Positions 16,116 through 26,300 of a stretch of DNA of 64,000 nucleotides are shown one piece after another. The position numbers and the translations under genes are program-made. This stretch comes from an uncultured delta proteobacterium (GTDB lineage: Bacteria; Myxococcota_A; Polyangia; Polyangiales; Polyangiaceae). Positions within the stretch are counted from its first letter, which is position 1; every line of letters begins with the position of its first letter. A model generated the notes under the pieces. The model was not told the origin of the DNA. It did no database searches and was given only the letters and a program-made list of their open reading frames with translations. The DNA lies in assembly GCA_903892415.1 (NCBI GenBank), contig CAITIQ010000523.1:1-64000 (forward strand), read 5' to 3'.

Positions 16116-17987
16116 ATGGGAAATTCGCTCAAGGGCTTGGTCGCCAGAGCACTGTGCTCTTCGACCTGGGCGTTGGCCCTGCTCGGCGGGATTTCGGCGT
16201 GTGCGGCTGCACCCGATTCGCCAGTCAAGCTCGAGCCACGACCCAATCTGAGTTCGAGTGGGCAGGCCGTCGCAGTGGTCGCAGAGGCCGTTCCCGATTC
16301 GTTCTCGTTGGTTGCCACGCTGCTCAGCCGAGCGCGTACCGAGAGCGGCGAAACTCAACGAAAGACCTTGCGACGAGTCAAACAAGCACTTGCGGCGTTG
16401 ACCGGCAGTGCTGGCCGCCCGGTCGTTGTGGCCTCGGTCAAGAACCTTCACGGACGCGAAGAGGTTCGGCTGCTGCCGCACGGCGACGTTGTTGAGGTCG
16501 TGGGTTGGGCCAACACCGGTATGCGAATCGCCGCGACGCAGGCGGTGGTCGTTGGGGATTCTGTCCTGAGTTTAGAAGCGGGCGCGCTAACGCTGTTCAG
16601 CGACAAGACCACCCAATTGATGGCAGAGCCAAGCGCAAAGCTCTCTAAACCGGCTGGTGAGGAGCGCTTCGTGTTGGTGAAAGGGCTAAACCGAGCGTTC
16701 CTGGTTGATAGCCAAGCCGGAACGACTGAATTCGAGTCGCCTGCTCTGGGTACGCTTTTGCATCGTACGCGTCAGGGAACTACCTATCTATTGCATCGGA
16801 CCGGGGACGGTCCCAAGCGAAGGTACGCGCGCGTCGAGCTGCCCGAAAAAAGTGAATCTGCCTCGTGGGCGTACTTTGTTGCAGCGGGGGACGCGCACGT
16901 GGCAGTCGCCGAGGGCTCGGCCGAAGATGCGCTGACAGTTTCGGTGATTGGTTTGGAGGATAGTGCCGTCTTGAGCCGGGCGGTACTTCCGAACACGCGC
17001 AGTCTGACTTCAGCTGTCCTCAGCCCTGATGGGACATCTTTAGCGAGCCTAGAGCCAGGGGATGGCGTTTACTTACTGCGTTTTCCCACCGGGCGAGCAC
17101 AACTCGTGAGCAAAGTTTTGGCAACGAAAAGCTTGTCTAATTTGTTATTTACGAAAGACGGGCAGTCCCTTTGCGTCGACGCGCCAGGGGAAGCGAAGCC
17201 CAAAGCTAAGGCTGTGCCTGGTGCTATTCAGCGTTGCTATCCCAGTGAAGGGTTAGGCTTGATAGCGCACTTGCCGCAGCCACCACCGGGCTGGACGCGT
17301 CTAGCTGTTGGCGGCGCGACAAACCTCCCGGAGAATGCTCGATTCGAAACGATAAGCCGAGATGGAACGCTGGTAGCAGCCATCCTTTCTCGCGTGAGCC
17401 CGACGGGGACCGAGCTTTCGGTGGCGGTCCACGAGGCAGCAACTGCTCGCCAACTCTGGAATCAATACTTGCCGAACAAGAGTCTCGATGCGCCCATCCC
17501 CATCTGGTTTTCGGATGACGTTCAGCACCTGGTGATTGATGGCATCCGAGTCATGGCGCAGAACGGCGAGCCTGTGGACGGCGTCCCCGGTGAACTTGGA
17601 AACTCAGCTCGCATGCTCAAGCGGTTTGACCTCGAGCTGGGAACATCGCCACTTGACGCCGTCCGTCTGGGTTTCTCCTTACCCAACTTTCCACAACTAC
17701 CTCTGGTTCAGAGCGCAGACTTGTCTGCTCGCGGACTCAGCGTTTTTCTCGACTCCAGCACCGGCACGCTGGCGGTGATGTCGAAGTCGAATCGACGCGT
17801 TGCCGTGTTCGCCCCAGGCAAGGATGCTGCTGTTGCTTACCTCCCTGATGGCTCGTTCGCCGTCGACGGGGAGGGCAGCGATCTCGCTTGTCAGTTCGGG
17901 CAGGTGCTCGCACCGGTGGAGGTTTGTCTCTCCTCTGGCGAAGTTAGCCCGAGCGGCGTGGGCACCATTCTCCGAAACGTGTTCTAG
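16116..17987 (+). CDS. Large lipoprotein, probably beta-propeller, unknown function
   Basis: 624 residues from ATG 16116, preceded by AAGGGAA. The signal peptide ends LLGGISAC (lipobox). The mature protein is beta-rich. Blade-like segments include VLSPDGTSLASLEPGDGVYLL, NLLFTKDGQSLCV and RFETISRDGTLVAAIL, which suggest a WD40- or TolB-like propeller. No enzyme motif is visible. The in-frame extension back to 15732 is antisense to the Hint gene and lacks a signal, so it is rejected. An inverted repeat follows the stop. Confidence 0.75.
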   Translation: MGNSLKGLVARALCSSTWALALLGGISACAAAPDSPVKLEPRPNLSSSGQAVAVVAEAVPDSFSLVATLLSRARTESGETQRKTLRRVKQALAALTGSAGRPVVVASVKNLHGREEVRLLPHGDVVEVVGWANTGMRIAATQAVVVGDSVLSLEAGALTLFSDKTTQLMAEPSAKLSKPAGEERFVLVKGLNRAFLVDSQAGTTEFESPALGTLLHRTRQGTTYLLHRTGDGPKRRYARVELPEKSESASWAYFVAAGDAHVAVAEGSAEDALTVSVIGLEDSAVLSRAVLPNTRSLTSAVLSPDGTSLASLEPGDGVYLLRFPTGRAQLVSKVLATKSLSNLLFTKDGQSLCVDAPGEAKPKAKAVPGAIQRCYPSEGLGLIAHLPQPPPGWTRLAVGGATNLPENARFETISRDGTLVAAILSRVSPTGTELSVAVHEAATARQLWNQYLPNKSLDAPIPIWFSDDVQHLVIDGIRVMAQNGEPVDGVPGELGNSARMLKRFDLELGTSPLDAVRLGFSLPNFPQLPLVQSADLSARGLSVFLDSSTGTLAVMSKSNRRVAVFAPGKDAAVAYLPDGSFAVDGEGSDLACQFGQVLAPVEVCLSSGEVSPSGVGTILRNVF

Positions 17988-18005
17988 GCTCTGGTCCCAA
18001 AGCAA

Positions 18006-18035
18006 AGCGGCCTCGAGCCTAAACTCGAAGCCGCT
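18006..18035. terminator. Inverted repeat between lipoprotein gene and tRNA-Ala, likely bidirectional terminator
   Basis: A 12-position stem (AGCGGCCTCGAG against CTCGAAGCCGCT, one mismatch) has a CCTAAA loop. T-rich but interrupted sequence lies on both sides. It sits 18 bp past the plus-strand stop and 22 bp past the tRNA 3' end. Confidence 0.6.
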
Positions 18036-18057
18036 GTCCTTGGTTTGAGGGTCACCT

Positions 18058-18133
<76 letters not shown>

Positions 18134-18146
18134 AAAGACGGCGCTG

Positions 18147-18174
18147 ACCCTACTCGCTTCGGCAAGAGCGTCAA
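18147..18174 (-). promoter_or_regulatory. Promoter of tRNA-Ala
   Basis: On the minus strand, TTGACG (18169-18174) and TAGGGT (18147-18152) are separated by 16 bp. The tRNA 5' end at 18133 lies 13 bp downstream of the -10. Confidence 0.6.
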
Positions 18175-18288
18175 GCGGATATCGAGCATGACGTACAGTC
18201 GGGACAAAAGCTGACCGGCGCACCCGCTCCGGCGCCGCGCTCAAGGACTGTCTTGGCGGCGCGTCAGCCCACGAGTACAGCCAGCGTC

Positions 18289-19968
18289 ATGTCCGGCGAG
18301 ATGGTGCAGAAGAGCGACTTCATTCGTCAGATCATCCAAGAGGATCGACAGAACGGAAAACGGGGAGGTCGCGTGCAGACCCGGTTCCCGCCCGAACCAA
18401 ACGGCTTTTTGCACATTGGCCACGCCAAGAGCATCTGCCTCAACTTTGGGTTGGGCCGCGACTTCGACGGGCCGTGCTTTCTGCGCTTCGACGACACGAA
18501 CCCAGCGACCGAGGAGGAGATCTTTATCCGCTCGATCCAAGAGGACGTGAAGTGGCTGGGGTTCGACTGGGGGGTCAACCTCCGCTACGCGTCCGACTAC
18601 TTCGAGCAGATCTATCAAGGTGCGGAGAAGCTCATTACTTTGGGCAAGGCCTTCGTTTGTGACCTCAGCTCGGACCAAATGCGCGAGCTCCGCGGCGTGC
18701 CTGGCACCCCAGGCGTTAACAGCCCTCATCGGGAACGGAGTGTGGAGGAAAACCTCGACCTGTTCCGTCGCATGCGGGCAGGGGAGTTCGCTGATGGCTC
18801 ACATACGCTGCGCGCGAAGATTGATATGGCCTCCCCCAACTTCAATCTTCGCGACCCGGTGCTTTACCGCATCAAACGTGACCCGCATCCGCGCACCGGG
18901 ACAACGTGGGTGATCTACCCAATGTATGACTATGCGCACGCGCTCTCGGACGCGATTGAAGGCACCACCCACTCCATCTGTACGCTCGAGTTCGAGGACC
19001 ATCGGCCGCTCTATGACTGGTGTCTCGAGACGCTCGGCTTCGGTGAGCGGCCCCAGCAAATCGAGTTTGCGCGCCTCGAGGTGACCTACTTGCTGACCAG
19101 CAAGCGCAAGCTGAAGGAGCTGGTCGAGACCAAGGTTGTCAGTGGTTGGTCGGATCCACGGATGCCAACGCTCGCGGGCTTTCGTCGCCGCGGCGTGCCC
19201 CCCGAGGCACTGCGTGATCTTTGCGAGCGTGTGGGCGTAGCGAAGAATGCTCAGTCGGTTGAGATCGAGCTTCTCGATCACTGCATTCGCGAGTCCCTGG
19301 ATTCGCAAGCCGCACGGGTTTTGGTGGTTCAGAAGCCGCTCAGAATCACGCTTACCAATTGGCCAGCTGAGGAGCTGCGTTGGATCGAGGCGCCTCTGCA
19401 CCCGACGAAGACGGAGATGGGGACGCGCAAAATGGCCCTCGCTCGTGAGCTCGTGATTGAAGAAAGCGACTTCATGCTCGAACCCGCAAAGAAGTTCTTT
19501 CGCCTGGCGCCAGGCAAGGAGGTGCGGCTTCGCTATGGGCCAATCATTCGTTGCGACGAGGTCGAGAAGAACGAAGCCGGAGAAGTTGTTGGGCTCAAGT
19601 GCACCTTCGATCCCGACAGCCTCGACCCGTCGAAGGAGCAACGCAAAGTGAAGGGCGTGATCCATTGGGTTGCGCGGGACCACGGTGTTGCCTGCGAGGT
19701 GCGTAACTACGACCGGCTGTTTGCCGCTCCCAATCCTGCGAATGTCGAGGAGGGCGAAGACTATCGGAAGAACCTCAACCCCAAATCGCTCGAGGTGCTC
19801 ACTGGCTTGGCTGAAGCGCATCTCGGTGGCGTTGCTGAGGGAGTACGCCTGCAGTTTGAGCGTATGGGCTACTACGTGATTGAACAGTCCGCGAATGGCG
19901 GCGGGTTGATCGTCAACCGTACGGTGACCTTGCGCGATTCATGGGCGAAAGAGGTCGCTAAGGACTGA
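18289..19968 (+). CDS. glnS: Glutamine--tRNA ligase
   Basis: 559 residues from ATG 18289; the frame could extend to TTG 18253, which is less likely. The class I motif PPEPNGFLHIGHAKS is near residue 30. FLRFDDTNP and the KMSKS-equivalent LLTSKRKL are present, followed by the C-terminal anticodon-binding beta-barrels (LAPGKEVRLR). The domain set is that of GlnRS, not nondiscriminating GluRS. It charges tRNA-Gln directly, so this organism need not depend on the transamidation route for Gln-tRNA. Confidence 0.97.
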   Translation: MSGEMVQKSDFIRQIIQEDRQNGKRGGRVQTRFPPEPNGFLHIGHAKSICLNFGLGRDFDGPCFLRFDDTNPATEEEIFIRSIQEDVKWLGFDWGVNLRYASDYFEQIYQGAEKLITLGKAFVCDLSSDQMRELRGVPGTPGVNSPHRERSVEENLDLFRRMRAGEFADGSHTLRAKIDMASPNFNLRDPVLYRIKRDPHPRTGTTWVIYPMYDYAHALSDAIEGTTHSICTLEFEDHRPLYDWCLETLGFGERPQQIEFARLEVTYLLTSKRKLKELVETKVVSGWSDPRMPTLAGFRRRGVPPEALRDLCERVGVAKNAQSVEIELLDHCIRESLDSQAARVLVVQKPLRITLTNWPAEELRWIEAPLHPTKTEMGTRKMALARELVIEESDFMLEPAKKFFRLAPGKEVRLRYGPIIRCDEVEKNEAGEVVGLKCTFDPDSLDPSKEQRKVKGVIHWVARDHGVACEVRNYDRLFAAPNPANVEEGEDYRKNLNPKSLEVLTGLAEAHLGGVAEGVRLQFERMGYYVIEQSANGGGLIVNRTVTLRDSWAKEVAKD

Positions 19969-19981
19969 CCCTGGCTGTGCC

Positions 19982-20007
19982 GAAGTGGATATCGTCGGAT
20001 CCACTTC
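19982..20007. repeat. Perfect inverted repeat after glnS
   Basis: A 9-bp stem GAAGTGGAT/ATCCACTTC has an 8-nt loop and starts 14 bp past the glnS stop. No T run follows, so it may be a weak terminator or an RNA-stabilising hairpin. Confidence 0.45.
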
Positions 20008-20093
20008 AGGATCCATCAAGACCCCGTCAGGCGGCCATTCTTCCCTGAAAACGCGGTGCGCGAGCCTGGCAGGGTGTTTGCTCAGTGGAGGCC

Positions 20094-21260
20094 ATGAGCC
20101 TTTGTCGCTTCACCAGTCTCTTCGCTTTCTCGGCCTTGCTGGCGCTCGGGCCGGCTTGCACGCCGGACACCGACCTCAGCTCGGGAACGGCGAATAACAG
20201 CGACGGTGGCAGTGGAAGCGGTAACGGCAATGGGAACGGCAACGGCAACGGGAACGGCAACGGGAACGGCAACGGGAACGGCACCGGAGGCAGCACTGGC
20301 TCCTTCGAGGGAGTCGGTGGCGGTGGTGGTGCAGAGGAATGTGCAGGCGACTCCATGGTCGCCGAGCGCGTTCCACTGATGATGTTCATCACCTTCGACA
20401 AGTCCGGCTCGATGAACGACAACAACAAGTGGAATAACGCCACCGACGCGTTGAAGTCCTTCTTCGGTGACCCTGCAGCCGCGGACCTGCTCGTGGCACT
20501 TCGCTTCTTTCCCAGGCAGGGCTGCGACGAGAACTCGTGCAACGTTGCCGCCTGTGCCACGCCGGACGTCCCGGTTGGTCCGTTGACCGCCGACCCCGCG
20601 CCGGCCGACACGCAGGAGAACGCTCTTGTCTCCGCAATCAACCTTGTCGACCCGAGCGGCGCTACACCCATCTCTGCGGCGCTTGAGGGCGCCCTGCAGT
20701 TTAGTTCTGATTACGTGGCCCAGAATCCAACCCACAAGGCTGTAGCTATTCTTGTGACGGACGGTGAGCCCAATGGCTGCCAAGAGGGGATTGGCGCGAT
20801 CTCCAACATCGCTGCGGGCGGTCTTGCAGAAGGCATCATCACCTACACGATTGGACTACAGGGCTCCAACACTGGAGATCTGCAGACGATTGCTCAAGCA
20901 GGTGGCGGAGCAAGCTTCGTAGTTGGAAACGGCAATACGCAGGCCGATTTGCTGGCTGCCCTGCAGGCCATCCAAGGGGAGCAGTTGGCTTGTGAATTTG
21001 GAATCCCGGAGCCTACCAATGGCCAGCCGCTCGATCCTCAGCTGGTAAACGTTGGTTTTACGCCTGGCGGTTCGATGGACGAGCAGCTGCTCGGTAACGT
21101 CGCTAACGAGGCTGCCTGCGCCAACGGTGAGAGTTGGTATTACGATAATCCTGCCGATCCGACGCTCATTATCCTTTGTCCCGCAGCGTGCACCAAAGTT
21201 CAGAATGACGATGCCGGCACCATCAAGGTGAAGGTTGGCTGTCAGACGATCCCGGCCTGA
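20094..21260 (+). CDS. VWA-domain lipoprotein with Gly-Asn repeat linker
   Basis: 388 residues from ATG 20094, with GTGGAGG upstream. The lipobox is LALGPAC. A linker of ten Gly-Asn pairs follows, then a von Willebrand A domain. Its MIDAS residues are DKSGSMN, the Thr of GATPISAAL and TDGEPNG. The family binds a divalent metal and usually mediates adhesion or protein contacts. The C-terminal part has paired Cys (ACEFG, AACANG, CPAAC) and resembles the typical myxobacterial VWA surface lipoprotein. Function is unknown. Confidence 0.88.
   Translation: MSLCRFTSLFAFSALLALGPACTPDTDLSSGTANNSDGGSGSGNGNGNGNGNGNGNGNGNGNGTGGSTGSFEGVGGGGGAEECAGDSMVAERVPLMMFITFDKSGSMNDNNKWNNATDALKSFFGDPAAADLLVALRFFPRQGCDENSCNVAACATPDVPVGPLTADPAPADTQENALVSAINLVDPSGATPISAALEGALQFSSDYVAQNPTHKAVAILVTDGEPNGCQEGIGAISNIAAGGLAEGIITYTIGLQGSNTGDLQTIAQAGGGASFVVGNGNTQADLLAALQAIQGEQLACEFGIPEPTNGQPLDPQLVNVGFTPGGSMDEQLLGNVANEAACANGESWYYDNPADPTLIILCPAACTKVQNDDAGTIKVKVGCQTIPA
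20220..20279 (+). repeat. Gly-Asn codon microrepeat in the VWA lipoprotein
   Basis: Sixty bases alternate GGN and AAY codons, giving ten Gly-Asn pairs. It forms a flexible linker between the membrane anchor and the VWA domain and can change length in frame. Confidence 0.85.
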
Positions 21261-21288
21261 GTCCTCAAGACGAAGACCCTCGAAGCGC

Positions 21289-22455
21289 TCAGCGGCGAAG
21301 CACCGCTGGGGGTGGACGCCAAAGCGCGAAGCAGACAATCGCGCATAGGGCGGCGAGAGAGCCACCACCGAACACGAAGGTCGGGCCGTACTCACGATAG
21401 AGGAACGGCCAGACGAACATCCCTGCGGCGCTGCCTATTGCAGCCGCCGTCGTGACGGCGCCTTGTGTGGTCGCGAGCCGTCCGTCCGTTGCAAGCTTCG
21501 GCAGCAGTGTGTTCGCGACTGTCCACGTTAAGGCGAAGCTCCCGGCGTGAAGTAGTTGCAGGGCTGCTACCATCCAAAGACTTGTTGTCACGCTCGTCAT
21601 CGCCCAGCGCGCGCTGGAGATGGTCAGCCCAAGCAAAAGTAGATGTCGGGTGCTGATTCTACGAAGCAGCTGAGAGGTCGCTGCCATGGCCACGATCTCT
21701 GCGACGACGCCCAGTCCCCAGGTAACGCCCATCAGGGATTGGGGCATGCCTAACGCCTGCAGGTGCTGCGTAAAGGTGGAATCGTAGGTGGCATTCCCGA
21801 GTTGCCACAGAGAGAGCGTCGCGAAAAAACCTGCATGTTTGCGCAACATGCGAAAGGAGCCAGTGAGGTCGAAGCCCAAGCGTGTCGTGGTCCTCGGCAG
21901 GCGCAAGGTAACCAGCACTGTGCAGAAGAAGCCGACGGCCATCGCTGCAGGAAGCGCAACAGCCGCAGTGGGCTCATATAGCGTTGGATAGATTACCACC
22001 GCCAATAGAAAGCCAGCGCTGCCCCAAAGGCGATACCGACCAAAGGCTGCGCGGTTCTCCCCTAGCGTCTCGAGCGCCAAAACATCGGCAAGCCCAAACA
22101 GCGGCGCTCGCGCAACCGCAACCAGCCCAATCAGGATGGCGAGCGCGCCCACCAAGGGTGCTCCAGTGAGCGCAGCAGCCGAAACCGCAATAGCAATGCT
22201 GGCGGTGAAGGCGAGCCCCGCCGCGGCCGTGAGCAACTTGGCGCGGAGCCCAAGTGCGTCAGCAATTAGTCCGCTAACGATTGGCGCTACGATCCCGACC
22301 AACGGTGGAGTCGCGAGCAGAGCTCCGAGCTTCAGACCTGTCACCCCGCGAGCCTGGAGCCACACCGGAAAGAACGGCATGAACACGCCGAACGAGGAGA
22401 AGTGGGTGAGGTAGAGAAGGGGCAAAAGTGCCCGCTTCTCTCGGTCGCTTGTCAC
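21289..22455 (-). CDS. MFS permease (HcaT/phenylpropionate-type family)
   Basis: 388 residues with about 12 membrane helices. The N-terminus HFSSFGVFMPFFPVWLQARG and the LFGLADVLAL segment with GRYRLWGSAGF match the MFS_1-like/HcaT group, whose members include the 3-phenylpropionate permease and the nucleoside permease NupG. Substrate cannot be told. The GTG start overlaps the ppa stop by 4 bp (GTGA), so it is coupled to ppa as the last gene of a five-gene operon. Confidence 0.85.
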   Translation of the reverse strand: MTSDREKRALLPLLYLTHFSSFGVFMPFFPVWLQARGVTGLKLGALLATPPLVGIVAPIVSGLIADALGLRAKLLTAAAGLAFTASIAIAVSAAALTGAPLVGALAILIGLVAVARAPLFGLADVLALETLGENRAAFGRYRLWGSAGFLLAVVIYPTLYEPTAAVALPAAMAVGFFCTVLVTLRLPRTTTRLGFDLTGSFRMLRKHAGFFATLSLWQLGNATYDSTFTQHLQALGMPQSLMGVTWGLGVVAEIVAMAATSQLLRRISTRHLLLLGLTISSARWAMTSVTTSLWMVAALQLLHAGSFALTWTVANTLLPKLATDGRLATTQGAVTTAAAIGSAAGMFVWPFLYREYGPTFVFGGGSLAALCAIVCFALWRPPPAVLRR

Positions 22456-22997
22456 TGACCGCTGGGCTTTTCGCCGTATTGTTTCTTGTAGCCAAGGGCT
22501 GCGCCTTGAATCACCGAGACTGCGCGCGCCTGATTGTAGAGTTCATCAACCTCGGAGAACTTGCCCTCGAGCGACTTGTAGTCCTGAAAGAAGCGACGCA
22601 ACTCTTTGAGCAGGTGAGGAGGTAGCTCGGTGGTGGCTTGGTAGTGACTGACCGCGGGATCATCGACGCAGACGGCAATGATCTTATCGTCCTCTCCCTT
22701 GTCATCACGCATCTTGAACCCGCCGATGGCCCGCGCGCGAACGATCGTGAGTGGGTGAACCGCAGCTTGCATAATCACGAGGATGTCGAGCGGATCCCCG
22801 TCGTCAGCGTGCGTCTGCGGGATGAAGCCGTAGTTGCACGGATAGTGGACTGCTGAATAGAGCACCCGGTCGAGTCGCAGTAGCCCCGTCTCTTTATCCA
22901 ACTCGTACTTGAGGTTGGAGCCAGCGGAGATTTCAACGATCGCGGGGAAACAGTCTTCGAAGGAAGGCGGGAGAGCTACGTCGTGAAGCGGATTCAT
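22452..22997 (-). CDS. ppa: Inorganic pyrophosphatase, family I
   Basis: 181 residues, normal for soluble family I enzymes. The signature DDGDPLDILV holds metal-binding Asp residues. YSAVHYPCNYGFIPQT and the downstream KIIAVCVDDP segment with basic residues are also typical. It hydrolyses pyrophosphate in the cytoplasm and pulls biosynthetic reactions forward. A GAGGA ribosome site precedes the ATG. It lies 13 bp after folB. Confidence 0.96.
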   Translation of the reverse strand: MNPLHDVALPPSFEDCFPAIVEISAGSNLKYELDKETGLLRLDRVLYSAVHYPCNYGFIPQTHADDGDPLDILVIMQAAVHPLTIVRARAIGGFKMRDDKGEDDKIIAVCVDDPAVSHYQATTELPPHLLKELRRFFQDYKSLEGKFSEVDELYNQARAVSVIQGAALGYKKQYGEKPSGQ

Positions 22998-23010
22998 TGT
23001 GGTCCTCAGG

Positions 23011-23385
23011 TTAGGCGCGCGTTGCGTAGAGTTCGATCGATGCGGCGTCCACGCTTACTGCAGTGGGCGGACCAAACTTTTTGATGCGCACGCGGACGCT
23101 GATTGCTGGTGACTCTTCAAGGATGCGGTCGATCAAGCGAGCCGCCAGCGTCTCAAGAAGTCGGTAGCTGGCGCTCGTGCCCTCCGTCACCACCAATTCG
23201 GCAAGGTGCCCGTAGTCAACGAGCCCTTTCTTCGTGTCTGAGCGTGGAAACGCGCCAATCTCGAGTTCCACATCCAACGTGGCAACGAAGTCTTGCGGCA
23301 GATCTCGCTCGGCCCGCGACGCGCCATGGCGCCCGCGGAAGCGGATGCCATCGAGGTGAATCATGTACGTGCGAATGTTGCTCAT
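23011..23385 (-). CDS. folB: Dihydroneopterin aldolase
   Basis: 124 residues. FRGRHGASRAERDLPQDFVATLDVEL fits the FolB start motif (GxHG, then E and Q before the first strand pair). VDYGHLAELV and LLETLAARLI follow, and RVRIKKFGPP gives the conserved catalytic Lys region. The enzyme cleaves dihydroneopterin to 6-hydroxymethyldihydropterin in folate synthesis. It begins 4 bp after the large lipoprotein gene. No other folate gene is nearby. Confidence 0.9.
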   Translation of the reverse strand: MSNIRTYMIHLDGIRFRGRHGASRAERDLPQDFVATLDVELEIGAFPRSDTKKGLVDYGHLAELVVTEGTSASYRLLETLAARLIDRILEESPAISVRVRIKKFGPPTAVSVDAASIELYATRA

Positions 23386-23389
23386 GAAC

Positions 23390-26300
23390 TTAGGGAACCT
23401 TCACCAGGATCTCTCGGTGCAACGCGTCGTCCAGCGTTCGTGCGAAGTTTGCGAAGCTCGTATAGTCGGCTGGCTCAACTCGAAGGGCAGGAATCGTGAC
23501 GACCCTCTGAAACTGCAATTTGCCGGCGGAGGTTGCGTCCGAAATTTTGTAGGAGATGCCGCCATTGTCGCCTGATTGTGGCTCGAGCGGCACCGTAACC
23601 GAGGCGCCCTTCGGCAGCTCGATGGTGACGTCCACCTCGGTTCGAAGGCTGGCCCCGCTGGGCAGAATCAAGGGTGTTTCGCGTCTCGGTAGTTGAAAGA
23701 AGCTTGCCAATTGCACGTTCGCGGAAAACGGCGGGAGCACTATCAGGCCTGCTTCGTTTGGCGCCGCAAACCGAGCGATCTCTAACTGGAACTCCAGCAC
23801 GAACGGCTCGTCGAGGTTCTCCAGGTTCTTCACCTCAAAGGAGAGAATGCGCGCACCGGGTAGCGCCTGCGGCAGAAGCTCAGCCTCGAGTGCCGCTTTG
23901 AGGCGGTCAACGTCAGGGATCTTTTGGATCTCGTTGCGCAGCACGATCGCCAGCTTTCCCGTGAACTCCTGCTTGAGGGCGAAGGTTGCGCTGCCATCGG
24001 CGCGTAGTTTCACGCTGCCCGTGTTCTTCACACCGTCAACGGTACCGGCGCCGCTAGCCACCGCCTTTTCTTGCTTGTCGGAGAGCAGTACCGCCGGCTG
24101 CCCACGCAGTGAGCCCGGTAGATAGCCAAAGGGCGTGTACTTCCCATCAGGAAAGAGCCAGGTGTCTTCCTGGTTTGGTCCTTGCTTCGGGAGCACGACT
24201 GCGAGGGCTCCGAAACGCTCTGCCTTCTCCATTGGGAAGACCGGTGGACGTCCAAGTTTGTCCTCGACTACGGCGGGAAAGGCTTCAATTCGCATCAACC
24301 GAGCAAGGTAGAGGAAGGCACGCACAGGGCTGCCGCTGCGCGCCATGATCGAGCGTCGCGCATCCGATTCGTTGCCCGGCTCGATGTTCTCGAGCACCCA
24401 GCGGTAGAGGCGCTTGGCGCGCTCACGTGGCGGAATCTTGGCCAGTAGTTCCAGCTGCTCTTCAGATTTTGACGACTCGGTGATTATGGTGCGGGCGACG
24501 CGGACAAGTCGCGGATCCTCCGGCTCAAGGTCGAGCGTAGCGTCACGAAGGCGGTCGAGCGTGGTCTTCTCGTCAATGCCCCAGCCGAAGCGAACGCTCG
24601 GCAAAAACTCGCTGGCAGGTGCAGAGAACGGCTCGTTTGGTAGGGCCGGGCTCTTATCAACGCGGAATCGACGCACAGTTACCTGGCCGTTTTCCTGGAC
24701 CGCCGGGGCCGGCACATCTCCCGTCGTCTCGATGACCAACTCGCGCGAGCGCGGGGTAACGACGACGAACTCGCTGCGCTGGTAGTCGACGCCTTCTTCA
24801 CGGAAGAACCACCGTGGGCTGATAAAGCGCTCGCCGCGACCATCACCGGGTAGATCGATCAGGGTCTCGGTCTCGATGTAGTCCCCAACCGCGAGGTGGG
24901 GCATCGTCGCTGTTGGCTTGCCGGAAACGATCTCTGGTTCGTGGATGGAGCCGTCGGCTTTCACCGTGCGAATCCGCAGCAGCTTGCCGTTTGGCAGCTG
25001 TTGTTCGGCGTGGCGCGCGATGGCCTCACTCGACTGCATATGCAGGATCTCGTGCTCGAGCATCCGCGCTGACCCGTCGCGGTATACCCACAACGTTGCG
25101 TAGTCGAGCACGCGCGCCGCTGTTCCACCGCGTGTTTTTTGTTGCCCGGCAAGTGCGGCGCCGGAGGCCTCGTACGCGCGGATCTCAGCAAGCCCATCGA
25201 TTCGGAAAGGAGAAAGATCGGTCTCTCCATCGACAAGCTCGATCGCGTCTCGTACCTCCGAGGGATCGGTGCCCTCGCGGTGGGCCTGCGCCAATGCGGC
25301 TCGGAGGGCGGTGTGGTCCCCTCGGGAGAGGAGGAAGTCGGCCAAGCCCATCGACTTCTTGACGCTGGTTGGATCGAGTTCGAGCTGCTTCTCCAAGCCG
25401 GTCCTTGTTTCAGCCTTGTGACCGCCGCGAACCTCGAGCGCTTCGACACGGAGGGCCAGCTCCTCCCGCGACGTGCCCTCGGCATCAGCAAGGTCCAGCT
25501 GAAGTAGTCCGCGCGCGAGATCCCAATCTCCGCGTCCGACGGCCCGCTCAAACGCGAAGCTACGCGAACCTGCGAGCTCGTCGATACGCAAGGCCAGCTC
25601 GCGAGCCTCATCACGCTTGCCATCTTCCTCGAGCGAGCTCACGTAGGAGCGCAGGACCTCGAGATCGGCGGGAAACCTTCGAGCTAGGTCCGCGACCACA
25701 CGCTTCTGTTCGGGCTTGTAGCCAAGCCGCCCGTAAAGTGAGTAGAGCGCCTTGCCGATCGCTGGTACCTCGGGGAAGTTTCTCGCTAGTTCAGCGAGCG
25801 GTTCGAGCGCTGTTTTCTCGCCCTCCTTCTCCGCCGTGTGAATGAGCAACCACAGCTGCGCGTACCAGAGTCGCGCGTCTTTGTTTACGGCTTCCTTGCG
25901 ATAGAGAAAGGCCAGATCACGGGCGTCGTTCTTGCTGAAGATTGGATCTTCCTCGGCCGCAAAAGCTGCGAGCGCCAAGGATGCGGCAGTCGCTCGCGCC
26001 TGCTCCTTCACCAAAGGCTCCAGCAATACCGTCGCAAGGTCGTGGTGACCCTCACTGCTCGAGAGCGCCGAGGCGATGTAACGCAGCACGGGATCTGCGA
26101 CGTCAACCTGGGTTCGCGCCGGCGGAGGAGGTGGCCAGCTCCCTGGTTCCACGAGCGAAGCTGCTCGCAGCCACGGTGCGAGTGGATGATGGTTGTGTTC
26201 GACGGTGGGCTTGCTGAGCGAGTGCGGCAGAGAGCCGTCCGAGTCTGCCTTGAAAGCGACGGGGACTCCCCAACGGTCAATGAAGCGCAGCTCCGTTGAG

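Noticed and set aside
19982-20007. Perfect inverted repeat after glnS as a certain terminator
   Set aside because: There is no T run, so it is listed only as an inverted repeat.
20082-20783. Long minus-strand open frame opposite the VWA lipoprotein
   Set aside because: Its arginine/valine-rich composition is the complement of the Gly-Asn repeat, and there is no ribosome site or family match.
24913-25362. Plus-strand open frame inside the large lipoprotein gene
   Set aside because: Antisense to a long well-supported gene, with no domain match and shadow-like composition.
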